NCBI GenBank assembly: GCA_021234155.1
Contig: JAJEKV010000062.1
Coordinates: 6,912,432 to 6,976,431, forward strand
Direction of reading: 5' to 3'
DNA: 64,000 nt
Origin: Isoetes taiwanensis
Taxonomy: Eukaryota > Streptophyta > Lycopodiopsida > Isoetales > Isoetaceae
Made by a program: the position numbers and the translations under genes. Below the pieces are notes generated by a model that was given only the letters and a program-made list of their open reading frames with translations, was not told the DNA's origin and made no database searches. This document shows, in pieces, positions 24,160 through 36,219 of the stretch; position 1 is the stretch's first letter; every line of letters begins with the position of its first letter.

Positions 24160-26113
24160 TCATCCTAGTCGTTCAGTGAGACATTTATTTTCAGATGCCC
24201 AATCAATCGGAGCGATTTCTCGAACAATCATCTTCGCTGTGCTGTACCCTTTGTATTCAGAATGAAATACACATATACGAAATATCTTCATAACCCATGT
24301 TGCATTCTTTAACACGTCCAAATACTTCTGTTGGTCTCTATCCTGTAGCCAAATACAGAACAGTAAAAACACATATACCATCAATATAATAGTTTCTAGA
24401 ATATCCTACCTCATCTCTGATCTTAGACAATTCCTCAGCAGTGTATCCAAGAAGTTCTTCTCCTTGCTCATCGAAGATAGTTACACCTATCTCCCCAGTA
24501 GAGTCAGCAATCATTGCTTGGAAAACATATCTGATAAAAAAACAAGGATCACAACTCATAATAAATTTAGAACTATACTTATCGTTATATACACATCTAA
24601 TGTCGCTCTTACCTTTTGCAAATTTCAGTATCTCGTTGGCATTTTTCACACCACTGTTTGGAGTTGCGTTCAATTGGCTTTTTCTTGCACGACGTACATG
24701 CTTTATACCACATAGTTTGCTTTGGGTCGATAAAACTTACGGTCGCTCTCACATTGTAGTATGCGCTCTTCAAAAGCACAACACGTAAATATCTATCAAA
24801 TACGTTCCTTATAGATAATAACAAAGAAACATAACCAGCAAAATACCTCGCCAGCCTCAATAGACGACGGATTTATATCAGATAGAACAGCACGAGTAGA
24901 TAACATACCAGTTGATACATACTTCTCCTTTTTTTCCCGAGATTTATACCTTCCATATTAATGCTCATCGGACCACATACGTCAGCATTCCTATACTATA
25001 GTTAAATGAGCATACAAAAGACAGCAATTACCATGAATGCAGCTCATGAGCACGGTCTACATCTGGTTCTATAGTCATTACGCTGCTAGACGTTGTTGAC
25101 AACGATACTCCTGTTTAATTGAATAACAGAAGATCATTACATTTAGACTGCCTTAATAAATCTGCTTCTCAAACATACCTTGAAAGCTATTCGCTTTCAG
25201 CTTTGTAACCATTACTACAGGATTATTATGTACTGTCTCCATTAGCACCTCCGCATCTCTTGCTCCCACAGGACCCCAGAGGCTTATCTTGACAGTTTGT
25301 TCACTGCATACGCATGTCTTTATTAGTACCCAATGGCAATTAATCATTACCTCATTATACTGTATCGTATACCTTTCATCTAGTATTGTAATTTCACGTT
25401 TCAAAACTTCTTCATTACTTTTTTTCCTTTTAATAGTTGTTGTGGGCGACACATCACAAACAATACCAATGATATCTGCAATGCATCAAAATGTTAGTTA
25501 TCATAAAACACATCAGCTTGTACACAGCCAAATAATCAACTAAACTTCTTACCAAGTAATAGCCCGTTGGCTACATATGGTTGTAGCTGATCAATCCGTA
25601 TGAAATTCTGCTGGATCATAAATCCTGGAACATCACCACTGCCAGTTGCTTCTTCTATTGTTGATTCAACATCAAGCACCAGCTGATAGTTATTGTCTAA
25701 TGTTGTAAATTTTTTGTTTGCACGTCGAATTGTTCCTCTAGAGATATAATAAACCTGTACATCCAATAAGCCAGACTACAATGACATTAATCACCAATCT
25801 ACCATTGCATGTAACAAGCATAATTTTACCTTTCCAACTTGGAGAACTTCGTAAAACTTATTGACCGCTTCATTAAACAACGTTGCTTGTATTTCAGTTC
25901 CCTGTACATTTACAAAAGCTTCTCATAAGCATATGTAGAATTATAAACAATGTTCTCCGCATGCTTACATCATTATCTGATAAGTCAATATTAAACACTT
26001 TCCCTGGACCACGGCGACCATCGAAATTCCTTATAACACTTTTTGATGTTACTCGCACCTTGATTGTCCAATTAGCAACGTACGGAGTAAGCTCAGCAAC
26101 CGGCAATATTTTT
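24160..26113 (-). CDS. RPA70-like single-stranded-DNA-binding protein of a Helitron (intact frame, ten exons)
   Basis: Ten exons with GT-AG introns join in phase without a stop: 26113-25969, 25901-25830, 25754-25553, 25475-25373, 25303-25179, 25110-25032, 24949-24847, 24767-24613, 24530-24410 and 24342-24160. About 429 residues result. OB fold A: LPVAELTPYVANWTIKVRV, QATLFNEAVNKFYEVLQVGK, VYYISRGTIRRANKKFT. OB fold B: IIGIVCDVSPTTTIKRKKS, VKISLWGPVG, DRAHELHSW. OB fold C with zinc ribbon: KACTSCKKK, WCEKCQ, ADSTGEIGVTIFDEQGEELL. C-terminus: FRICVFHSEYKGYSTAKM. This is the RPA70 A-B-C core that binds single-stranded DNA in replication. The N-terminal RPA70N protein-interaction domain is not found and the start codon is unresolved. 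It follows the helicase on the same strand by ~130 bp, as RPA genes do in plant Helitrons. A host RPA1 paralogue caught in the element is the alternative. Confidence 0.92.
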
Positions 26114-26246
26114 CTGTCGATTTACATACCCACAGATACAATGCCACATCACATACAACAGCATTAAAAACTATATATGCCATAAATACAATTAATGAAC
26201 ACCTTGCATAAAAAGCACACATATTCGCAAAACAAAAGCGCTGCTT

Positions 26247-27005
26247 TTACTGTAAAAGCTCTTTAAACACAACATTCCTAGTTGTGACAGTTGACGATGT
26301 GCTGTTATGAAGTATCAGCACATCTTCTCTACGACGAATTCTTGTCAACGCCGTGTAGAGTTGACCATGAGCAAACACATTCGTCCGCAGATCCAAAACA
26401 ATTTTATCAAGCGTGAGTCCAAGACAGCTATGGAATGTAGTCGAATATGCGAGTCTCAACGGCAACTGGCGTCTATGAATAGTGAATGAGCAATTTTTGG
26501 GCTGGTGATAGAAGTCTGCACGAGATATAGGATGTATATGCTCATCAAGCGCGCCATCTGTTCCAACCAATCGAACAGTGACATATCTTTCATGCATGGA
26601 ATGGATTATCACCCTTGCATTTCTCACAAGCCCCTTTTCTGCATCTAACAGTCTCATGATGTGGCAGATAGCTCCCTCTTTGAGCTCAAGCACATGTCGT
26701 GGCAAACTTGGATGCTCATAACTATGAAGGAAATCATTTTCAGCCAATGCAGCAGTGTGTACAGTCTGATCGTTTTCCTTGATAGAGTCATAGCTAAAAT
26801 ACTTTTTCTTTGGTCCAGCCATACGATCAAGGATACATCTGTTAAAATCATCAACATGTATGTTGAGGGGGGATAAGAACGCTCGCTTTTCACACATTGC
26901 TGGCAATGCTAATATACTCGATGGGAACAAAAAGTCCATAGCATCATTGATAGAATCCGTAGTCTGGAAGAGTGTGAGATTAACAATATCATTCTCCCAA
27001 TCCTC
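26247..27005 (-). pseudogene. Helitron (Pif1-type) helicase, C-terminal half
   Basis: About 250 residues of the SF1B helicase part of a RepHel protein, ending at a TAA. Recognisable parts: RAFLSPLNIHVDDFNRCIL and DRMAG (the linker region after motif III), ELKEGAICHIMRLLDAEKGL (motif IV-like region), RRQLPLRLAYSTTFHSCLGL followed by TLDKIVLDLR (motif V), and VFAHGQLYTALTRIRRR (motif VI). The HSCLGLTL wording differs from the usual KAQGQTL at its motif-V glutamine. The protein is cut off at GEDWENDI, where a (TA)n tract and a TA-bounded element begin. The Rep nuclease domain and helicase motifs I-III are absent from the window. It therefore cannot act alone. Confidence 0.9.
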
Positions 27006-27006
27006 A

Positions 27007-27045
<39 letters not shown>

Positions 27046-28410
27046 TAATATATATATAGAAACTCATGGGGGTGGTTACAAAATAGCACATCATATATAA
27101 ATCTTTGATCTTGGCCCTTGATAAAAAAGTTGGTGAGGTGGCGTAGCTTAAGCCCTTGGATTTTGATGGGGGCATGAATGAGTCATGCATGGGGGCATAC
27201 ACCCCATCTGTGAACCGTTAGATCAAAGGGGAAGGCAAAATCCTAGCCCTTGATTTTTATGGGGAAGGTGCAAGGAAGGTGCCAAAAAGTGAATTTGATG
27301 TAGCAGATCTTAACCGTTAAATCAAAAGGTGAGCATAAATCCTAGCCATTAACTTTTTAATATTAAATTAGTTTTTTTTTTTAAAGGAGGTGAGGTGGCA
27401 CCCTCATTAATTAAAAAAAGTAATGAGGTGTCAAAGCATTTATTAGTGGACATTCTAGGAAGCTTCCTTTTGTTTAATCGCCTTCAAAAGCACGTAGCTT
27501 GCGGTAGAGGGGTCGGATGAAAGTGGGGCCCACGCCATTGGATTCCTCTCATCGAGAGCTTTCCAATAAGTGGTGCTTTGACACTATTTTGTCGCAGTTG
27601 GAGCCAACATAATCGAACATGAAGAATCTTTTTGGAATGTTCGAGTTTCAAGGAATCTATGGTAAGTTGAGGGAATCTAGGAGAATATTTATAGGATCTT
27701 AGGGAATCCAGAGGAATATCATGAGAATCTTAGAGAATCTATGGGAATCTCAAGAGAGCATCTTTGAGAATGTAAGGGAATCTTGATAAAATCTCTAAGA
27801 ACCTAGAGGAAACTTGATGGAATCTTGGGGAATCTAGGGGAATCTTCATAGAATCTATGGGAACTAGAGGAATCTCAAGAGAATCTATAGGAATCTCAAA
27901 TTCTTCTTTGGGAATCTAGGGGAATCTTGATAAAATCTTTAAGAACCGAGAAAAATCTTAATGGAATCTTAGAGAATCTAGAAGAATCTATGAAAATCTT
28001 GATAGAATCTTAGAGAATCTGGTGGAATCTTGGGGTATTCTTTTGGAATCTAGGGGAATCTTTAGAGAATCTTAGGAGTCTCAAATGAATCTTTGGTAAT
28101 CTAGGAGAATCTAAAGGAATCTTGATAAAATCTTTAAGAATCTATGGGAATCTTAATGGAATCTCGGAGAATCTTGATAGAATCTTGGAGAATCTAGAGG
28201 AATCTTGGGGTATTTTTTTGGAATGTAGGGGAATCTTTAGAGAATATTTGGAAATCTTAATAAAATCTAGGGGAATCTCCATAGAATCTAGGGGAATCTT
28301 CCTAAAAGTTTAGAGAATCTAAGGGAACCTTGATGAAATTTTAGAGAATCTAAGAGAATCTTCATAGGATTTTCGGGCTTTATGCAGTCCCTCGTATTAC
28401 AAACACTTGT
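27006..28410 (+). mobile_element. Large TA-bounded array element (family Y, copy 4, divergent)
   Basis: Begins with a (TA)n tract, then AACTCATGGGGGTGGTTAC. The head is homologous but diverged: GGGGGCATGAATGAGTCATG, TTAACCGTTAAATC, GGTGAGGTGGCACCC and GGATTCCTCTCATCGAGAGC. The GAATCT array runs about 27640-28370. The tail ends CCTCGTATTACAAACACTTGTATATATA, a variant of the CATAGTACAATCACTTG end. It sits exactly where the helicase coding sequence stops. The sequence on its far side is not helicase, so this is either an insertion followed by deletion or a rearrangement junction. Confidence 0.8.
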
Positions 28411-28428
28411 ATATATATATATATATAT

Positions 28429-29055
28429 CTATTATATATATACAATTATATAAGTGTACCAAATGTAGATAAAGATTTTGGTGTCGCCGCCTGGACCGTC
28501 CAGATCTGAGATCCGACGGCCCTGGTGGAGCCACCTCAATCCACGCCAAGTGTACCAAATGTAGGTAAAGATTTGTGTGTCGTCGCGTGGACCGTCCAGA
28601 TCTGAGATCGACGGCCGAGACGGTGCCACCTCAAAACACCCCAAGCAGCCCCCTTGTTAGTAGAGATTGAGGTGTCGCTGCCTTGACCGTCGAACGTGCG
28701 AGATCGATGGCCCAGATAGTGCCACCCTTATTTGGGGCTTTTGATTTAGGCCGTTGGATTTAGGGGTTTGATCTCGGCCGTTGATTAAAAAGTTAATGTT
28801 ATTAAATGTCACCTTGAGGTGGCGCCACCTTATACGTTACATAATGGCCTAGGTTTAGCCACCTATTGATTGCATTTAATGTACGTGTGATGAGGTGGCA
28901 TAGCAATTAAACATCATTAATAAATTCACTAGTAAGATTGCTTGCGTAAATAACAAGCAATTTTTTAACACTTTAAAATTTATGGTCTAAATTCGACCAC
29001 TTTGCATGAATTCGACCACTTTTGCGTGATTTATAATATGTTAAAGAGAAAAATG
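28429..29055 (+). mobile_element. Small TA-bounded hairpin element (family B, copy 5 of segmental duplication)
   Basis: TATATATACAATTATATAAG onward matches 3728-4376 over its whole length, in places with longer GC-rich parts (for example GTCGTCGCGTGGACCGTCC) where the 3.8-kb copy has changes. It is followed by the same flank as the other copy. Because flank and element are shared, the duplication event covered about 920 bp. Confidence 0.8.
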
Positions 29056-29059
29056 TAGG

Positions 29060-29660
29060 CCTTTGGCTCTCCATTCATTTTTCGTTTCTTCATGCCTGTG
29101 TAATTGCCTGTGTAATGGCGGCGATGTGGAGCTCCGCCAGACTATGATGAATGGAAAAAACAGGGATGCTTGTGTCTATGCTCGACATTGCAGCTCGGTA
29201 ATTGGCCTCTGTATTCTTTGGCCATGGCTAAGCTTTGCAGCTCCTTCTGCGATCCGGCATTTGCCTCATTCGAACAGACCGAGTCAGGGTTTTTTCTTGC
29301 TTCATTTTCTGCTAACCTAAGAAGGATCATTTCTGTCTGGACCTCTAACGATCTGCAGGTTGTGAGGAGCTGTCGGATCTATGTGCAACATGCCCAACGT
29401 ACATATTCAAACCACCGGATTCTGGTAAGAAACCTATTTTCGTTTCTACATTTTAGCTTCAAACTCACTATACATGCTATCGTTTTTTTCTTGCTCAGGC
29501 ATCACAATTTCATTTGTACAGAGAACTATAGCATTAGGGGAGTGGCTTACAGACCCATCTTACGGTGATGGTAATAACCCGAAGTCTTGGGCCCTAAAAC
29601 CGTCCAGGATTTCTCAATCTGTGTCTAAACAAGGTAATACTTTTGCTGAGTTTGATTTAA
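29060..29660 (+). pseudogene. 5'-gene-like fragment upstream of RRP44 exons
   Basis: 29060-29355 is shared with 4385-4690 (ATGGCGGCGATGTGGAGCTC from 29115). Beyond the shared part there is a splice-like acceptor (CTGCAG) and an open segment to 29434 ending TCTG|GTAAG. A second segment, 29499-29633, ends AACAAG|GTAATA and reads ALGEWLTDPSYGDGNNPKSW in one frame. I cannot match these to a family, and frames shift between segments. They may be 5' exons of the RRP44 copy or unrelated captured sequence. Confidence 0.4.
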
Positions 29661-30951
29661 AGCTTCAATTTTGAACTTAGTTTTGTCATGCACATTCATT
29701 TTCCAACTCCTTGCCATAGCTGCGAGCTTTAGAATGCGGGAAAAAAACCAATGAATTTAGATGCCAACACCCAAGATTAGGACTGCCGATATATGAAGCC
29801 CTGGTCGCTCTGCCATAACTCAGACCTCCATCCTCCATGTTTCTGCTCGAAAAGGCATCAGGTTCTTTATGTTCTTTTTACTTTGATCCCTATTCATCCC
29901 TGATCCTATAGTTCTTGGCCTATTTTGGGGTTTGGAATCTAGAAATACAGAGCAGTCTTCTTCTGTGCACCATTTGGTTAATACAGATAAAAAGGAAACA
30001 AATATGAGTTTATTATTTGCTTGAGCGGTATGTCATGCTACAATGTTACTAATCTAAGGAATGCAGATTGCAAGTAACATAAGTACTCATTCTATTTTTG
30101 TTGTCCAGATTCTGTTGTCAAAGTACATCTGCAAAATGAGAGAAATGGATGAATATAGTGTCTTACGTTGAAATGCTAGATTTAATGGGCGGCTTTTGCA
30201 GATAGGCATAAACATAGCCTGCATACCAAGTGGTCCTTTAATTTTTGAAAGAAGAAGCACGATTAAGACCTGCTGGGTGGATTTTTAGTTAAGTCTGTTT
30301 CTAAGACAGCTTCAATACCATGTCAGCGATATGAGCGGATGGGTCAGCTATAATCATCATGCTTCAAACATGTGAGTTTCCTCTATGCATGTACTTCACA
30401 ACAATTTGCCATTTTTCTTTGGATGTTGTTGCCCTGGAGCGTGTCTTTTGGCATTGGGAAGTGAATCTTCAGCATGCTGTTCATGTGCGTTCATGCAAGA
30501 GCCAACTTTGAGCTCATGTCTGCATTTCAGTTTGATTCAGTTGATTTTCTAAGTTTACATTGTCTTTTTTAGATGGCAACTTTATTTGCTTCATAGAAGT
30601 CCATCCTAAATGATACACAATACATGTGTTCTGGAGGCATGCTATTAGATTCGAAAAGCTGAACTACGACATATCTGTTGTGTAATTGGTGTTGCCTACC
30701 CTTTGCATTCTTAACGACTTCTTTATCACCTTCTTTGTTTTTTCCTCTGTACTGGTCCCCAAAATGTAGTTAAGAATTCCTTTCCAGTTTGAAAATTCTG
30801 TAACATTCACTTTTGTTGCCAATATACTGATTAAATAGAAATTGGATGTGGGCAACATATCATAAATGTTGTCTATCTCAGAGTTCTGTTTAAACATCAT
30901 GTTCTGGATGTGTGCAAACTCTTATATTCTTATTTGATTGTATTGCTTCAG

Positions 30952-31540
30952 GAAATGTCACGGGATCACGATATTCTCTCTACAATGCGATTTACAAAAG
31001 TGTGATTAGGTCTTGTGCGGCATTATCATATGTTGAAGCCTTGAGGGCTCGGATGGATGATTGGTAAGCACAACAATACCTTTGAAGCAAAGGCTGAGGC
31101 AAAGGACAATATTAGGTTCTTTTCACTAAGTAGTTTAGTATCATCTTGTATTTTCTAGGGGACATATTTGTCCCTAGGTGTACATCACACACTAATATTA
31201 AAATGGTTTCTGTTCCATTACGGTTGGTGGAAATAATTGGAATGCTCATTTATTTTGGTGATTGTGCTTTCAATATCGCTTCCGGTCGTTTATCGACTCC
31301 ATGACAAAGGAGGCTGCGGAACATGAACAAAGGCGGGCAAAGGTATCATCAAATTACCTTGCATTGATCATGATCATTGACCCATTTTTCTCTATTTTTA
31401 GTGTGAACTTCCTTTCTTAGAGAATTACGTTTCTTTGTAGATCATGAGGCGCAGGCGGATAGAATGTGGTGCCCTTTCATTAGCCTCGTCGAAGTAAAAT
31501 TTGAGATTGATATTGAGACACACGATCCACTTGATGTTGG
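30952..31540 (+). pseudogene. RRP44/DIS3 exosome ribonuclease fragment, disrupted
   Basis: Three splice-bounded segments (30952-31063, 31265-31342 and 31441-31539) carry the RNB catalytic-domain wording of RRP44. The first gives EMSRDHDILSTMRFTK then SVIRSCAALSYVEA and RARMDD. The second gives DSMTK then LRNMNK. The third gives IMRRRRIECGALSLAS then EVKFEIDIETHDPLDVG. In each segment the homologous wording switches frame once (one base appears missing or extra), so it cannot encode a continuous domain. RRP44 is the catalytic 3'-5' exonuclease of the RNA exosome. The PIN domain, cold-shock domains and the rest of RNB were not found. Introns are retained, so this is a genomic copy rather than a processed one. 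Confidence 0.82.
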
Positions 31541-34080
31541 TATGTGGAATGGTTCATTCTTCTTGTGCCCGTATTAGCGGCTTGTCATCGTAACACATCT
31601 AGGTTTTTTAAGGTATGGGGATTAACTTGCATTCAGGCTCCTAGGAGTCAAGACAACAATAAGGCTTTACAAGTATATGAAGGCCCGACTTTCACCACAA
31701 TCGACCTTGAGTTGAATGCATGGCAACAAATGCCACCCTCTTTCTTGGATTTCATTTATAGATTCCACTCACCAAAGATTTCTTGTCTTATCCCCGAGCT
31801 GCATTGCCACAAACCTTTGCACGGCACATTTTGTGCACGGTATTCATAATTGGCGAGGCAAGCGTTGAGCGGTTGTGAAGCGGCAAGCGGGAGTGTATGG
31901 TTTTCGATTGATGTACTTCAATTCTCTAGAATGGCTCAAATTACATTGCATAATATGACCTCACAATAAGCCGGTTTCTCTCTTTCTTGGAGCTTATTTT
32001 TGTAAGTGCTGGCTTATATGTGTTAGAAGATAAACTCCAATGCTGCTGCTTATATCCGAGCTCAAAAAAAGATTCTCGGTTCAAGGGGTTTATTGGGCAG
32101 GCCACTGACTTAAAGATTGTCCGCATCGCCTTTGCTCCAAGTGTGGTGCAAAGAAATACTGGTTTAGTGAATGCTCGAAGCTTCTACTTCCATCATTAGG
32201 AGGATATTACAGCAGTAAATTGCAGCTTTATGAAAATATGGCTTAAGGGCGGATGTTGGGAATTTTAGCAATAAGGCATATTTGTGCCACGTCAGTAGGA
32301 TTATAGTATCTAAACGTTGCATATGTAGACCTTGAGACATATTATATATATGGAATCATCTCAACTATTATAGATGGTACTGGATGGAACCCTGAAGATG
32401 TTAACTAAATCAACATTTTTTTTAAAGGCAAGGGGTATTTTTTTCTCATGACAATTTGAAACAAAACACTCGTTGCTAAGATATTGGCATCTATTCACAA
32501 TAGTTGCCAGTGTGCTTTTAGCCCAAATAAGTCATGTTCAATGTGTGCTTTTAGCCCAAATAAGTCATGTTCAATGTCTCCTGTAATAAACAGGATAACA
32601 ACCTATGGGTACATTTTCAATCATCTCGATTGCACTCAACTTGAGGTTTTGCATTGTTAGGATGTTGAAAGGAAGGTCATTGGTAGAACCACAAGAAATT
32701 CTTATCATTCAAGAATTGGTTGTCCTGGGTTGCAGTTAGCAAAAGTTGAACTAAGCATATGACTAGAAACTATCTAATTAACCTCGTTGTTTTGTAGACA
32801 TGTTTATATGGTTTATAACAAAATGACTACATTATGGAGAAGTTTACGTTGGAGCCCCCCACTCAATCTTTGCACTTCAGACCTATTGTAGCATAAGTTT
32901 CCCCTAGATTGCCATGCACTAAAATTAGACCCGAGAAACATGGTCGCAATAACACACCAAGTGCCCTTTGCATCATCAAAATATGCTAAGTGTTTTGTGA
33001 GCTTGACCCTTTACCGAGTCCCGGAAATTAATATACGTTGCTTTTGCATTCAATTAATTATTACTCAATGATATCACACATTTAAGGCATTTGTTTATCT
33101 TTGCAGCCTCTTTAGTTCCTATAGGTAGCGACAATAGTCATATTCAATGTCTGCTCTAAATTATATGTTTGGACTGGAGAGCACACTAAGCAAGTTATTG
33201 CTTTCCTTTCTTGAATCCTAACCTTAAATGTAATCAGAGAATACATGTGAATGAAACATCGTCTGTTAGTGAAAACAATGCCACCATTATAAAGATCTTG
33301 GTGAGGATGTCATCTACTTCCAGCATCTAGGGTGCCATTGGCTCAGATAAGTCGAATTCAATGTCTCCTCTAAATTATATGTTTGGAGCTGGAGGCAACA
33401 AGAAATATTCGAGCTTAGAATCTTGCATGTCATCAACCAATATAAAACACAGATGGGAATGTCTTACCTGGCATGATCTCTGCTTCCGAAGCCCAGGAAA
33501 TCCACAACAATTTCAATGTCACCTTCTCTACATTATATGTTTGACCCTGCATTATATTCAAACCAGCGAAACTAAACCATTAAACCTCATGTTGTAAGTA
33601 AACTCATCATTCATACGGTGCATATGCTTTGAATATGCTTTAAAACATCCAAATGTGTCTGTGTTGGTCTTCGTGTGATTTATACAACTGCTTTGATTAG
33701 GCTAACTTTGTTCTTCTCTTTTCCATCGCCGAGAATCACATATGAGCAGTATGATTATGGTATTGACAAATCAAAATATCCTCTTTTTAGAAGCATATTG
33801 CCAAGATTTAATTCAATATTAGAATCTGGCATTTACAAGTTCATTTTTTGAATAGCCTGTAGGAAGTATGTGCATGAATTTCTTTTCCAAGATGGTCATC
33901 GAATGGCCACTAGGCAAGTGCTTTAAGTTAAAACTTCATGTCTTTGGTCTATGTTGATTGATCCAACTTCCACTATTATATTGATTTCTTCTAACTTCTT
34001 GACACTCGATTTAGATACTGGCCTATTTAAGCTCGGATTTTGCTTTTGGATCTTCATAAACCATTGGCGATGCACCCATT
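31541..34080. other. Unannotated region with local repeats
   Basis: No recognised gene. TGTGCTTTTAGCCCAAATAA occurs twice in tandem (about 32511 and 32544, unit 33 bp). The words TTCAATGTCT(C/G)CTCTAAATTATATG occur at about 33143 and 33358 and a weaker form at 33512, suggesting an eroded repeat of ~200 bp. The rest looks like intron or intergenic DNA. Confidence 0.45.
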
Positions 34081-34095
34081 CATAGTACAAAAACT

Positions 34096-34097
<2 letters not shown>

Positions 34098-34167
<70 letters not shown>
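34098..34167. repeat. (TA)n microsatellite, 70 bp
   Basis: Flanked on the left by TTCATAGTACAAAAACTTG and on the right by CAAGTGATTGTACTATGAGG. These are inverted relative to each other, so the tract is the centre of a palindrome. Confidence 0.97.
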
Positions 34168-34169
<2 letters not shown>

Positions 34170-36077
34170 AGTGATTGTACTATGAGGGAGTGTACAAATT
34201 TTGAGCCATCCAGTGAAGATTCTATAAAGATTCTCTTAGATTCTTCAAGACTTAAAAAAATTTCCCTAGATTCTCGAAGATTTCACGAAGATTCCCTTAG
34301 ATTCCTTTACATTCTCTTGAGATTCTCATAGATTCTTTAAGATTCTCTTGACTTTCCCCTAGATTCTCAAAGATTAACCCAAATTTCCTCTAGATTCTCC
34401 AAGATTCTATGTAGATTCTCCTAAATTCCTATAGATTCTATGAAGATTCCCCTGCAAAACACATCCAATGTGAAAGATTCCCCAAGATTCCACAAAGATT
34501 CTTCTAGATTCTTAATGTTCTACAAAGATTCCTCTAGATTCTCTAATACTATATATAGATTTTATGTAGATTCCCCTAGATTCCTTAAGATATTATGTAT
34601 ATTCCCCTAGATTCCATTAGATCTAAGTACATTCCCCTAGATTCTCCAAGGTTCCATTAAAGATCACGTAGATTCTCAAAGACTTTACGAAGATGCGCTT
34701 AGATTCTGCTAGATTTCATAAGATTCTCTTAAGATTCCCATAGATTCCCTAATTCTGTTGAGATTCCTCTAGATTCCCTTAGATTCCTCCACATTCTCTT
34801 GAGATTCTCATAGATTCTTTAAGATTATCTTGACTTTCCTCTAGATTCTCAAAGATTAACCTAAATTTCCTCTAGATTCTTCAAGATTCTATGTAGATTC
34901 TCCTAAATTCCTATAGATTCTATGAAGATTCCCCTGCAAAACACATCCAATGTGAAAGATTCCCCAAGATTCCACAAAGATTCTTCTAGATTCTTAATGT
35001 TCTACAAAGATTCCTCTAGATTCTCTAAGATTATATATAGATTTTATGTAGATTCCCCTAGATTCCTTAAGATATTATGTATATTCCCCTAGATTCCATT
35101 AGATCTAAGTACATTCCCCTAGATTCTCCAAGGTTCCATTAAAGATCACGTAGATTCTCAAAGACTTTACGAAGATGCGCTTAGATTCTGCTAGATTTCA
35201 TAAGATTCTCTTAAGATTTCCATAGATTCCCTAATTCTGTTGAGATTCCTTTAGATTCCCCAAGTTCCTATGTAAATTCTCTCAGATCCCTTTAGATTCT
35301 ATGAAGATTCCTCTAGATTCTTCAAGATTTGATCAAGATTCCCCAAGATTCTCAAAGGTTCTATAAAGATTCGCTTATATTCTTAAAGATTCTCTTGTGA
35401 TTCCCATAGATTCCTCAAGATTCTATTGGGATTCCTTTACATTCTTTAAGATCCTATGAAGATTCCCCTAGATTGTCTTAAATTCCCATAGATTCCATAA
35501 AATTCCAAGTTTCCAAGAAGATTGTTAGTATTCGATCATATTCTTCCAACTACTTAATTTAAAACGATATCAAACCACTACCATTGAAAGCTCTCGATGA
35601 GAGAGGAATCCAATGGCATAGGTCCCACCATCATTCGACCCCTTTGTCAGTATTTACGGGCCTTTGAAGATAATTACAAAAAAGAAGCTTCCTCGAAATT
35701 CCTTCAATAAATGTTGGTGCCACCTCATTACTTTTTTATTAAATGAGGATGCCACCTCAACTCCTTTAATAAATAAATTGCAACTTAATAAAAAATCAAT
35801 GGCCAAGATTTATCCTCCTCCTTTTGATCCAAGGGCCGAGATTGGCCACACCAAAAAGCACCTTTAGGGACCTTCCTTGCACCTTCCCTAAAAAAAATCA
35901 AGGGCTATGATTTTGCCTTCCCCCCTTGATCCGACGGTCTAGAGGCATGGTGCATGCCCCATGCATGACCCCATGTAGATCCTAAGGCCATAGTTGTGCC
36001 ACCTCATTGGCCACCAAATAGACGGCTTAGATTGATTTAAATATGTAACCAATCCATGGGTACATCGTTTCCCATAG
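34168..36077 (-). mobile_element. Large TA-bounded array element (family Y, copy 5, reversed)
   Basis: Terminus CAAGTGATTGTACTATGAGG, then GAGTGTACAAATTTTGAGCC and the AGATTC array (34205-35520). The array contains an internal tandem duplication of about 480 bp (ATTCTCTTGAGATTCTCATA at ~34311 and again ~34793). The head follows in reverse (GGCATGGTGCATGCCCC near 35945). It stops at GTACATCGTTTCCCATA without the GGACACATAGAATAATT end of copies 3 and 6; a family X end follows instead. Nearly identical to 54258-56148, including the internal duplication. Confidence 0.87.
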
Positions 36078-36219
36078 CTTGGATTTTATTCCCATATGTT
36101 CATGAACCATAGTTTTGTAGACCCGTTGATAGTATAAAAACTTGTATATATATACAAGTTTTTGTACTTTAAATGGGTCTATGAACTATGGTTTACGAAA
36201 TCTGGGAACAAAATCCAAG
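36078..36219. repeat. 142-bp imperfect palindrome of family X ends
   Basis: CTTGGATTTTATTCCCATAT...AAAAACTTGTATATA meets its inverted copy TATATACAAGTTTTTGTAC...GGGAACAAAATCCAAG around position 36149. Both arms carry GGGTCTATGAACTATGG-type wording. This is either two X elements inserted head to head in a TA site or a fold-back element. Confidence 0.88.
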
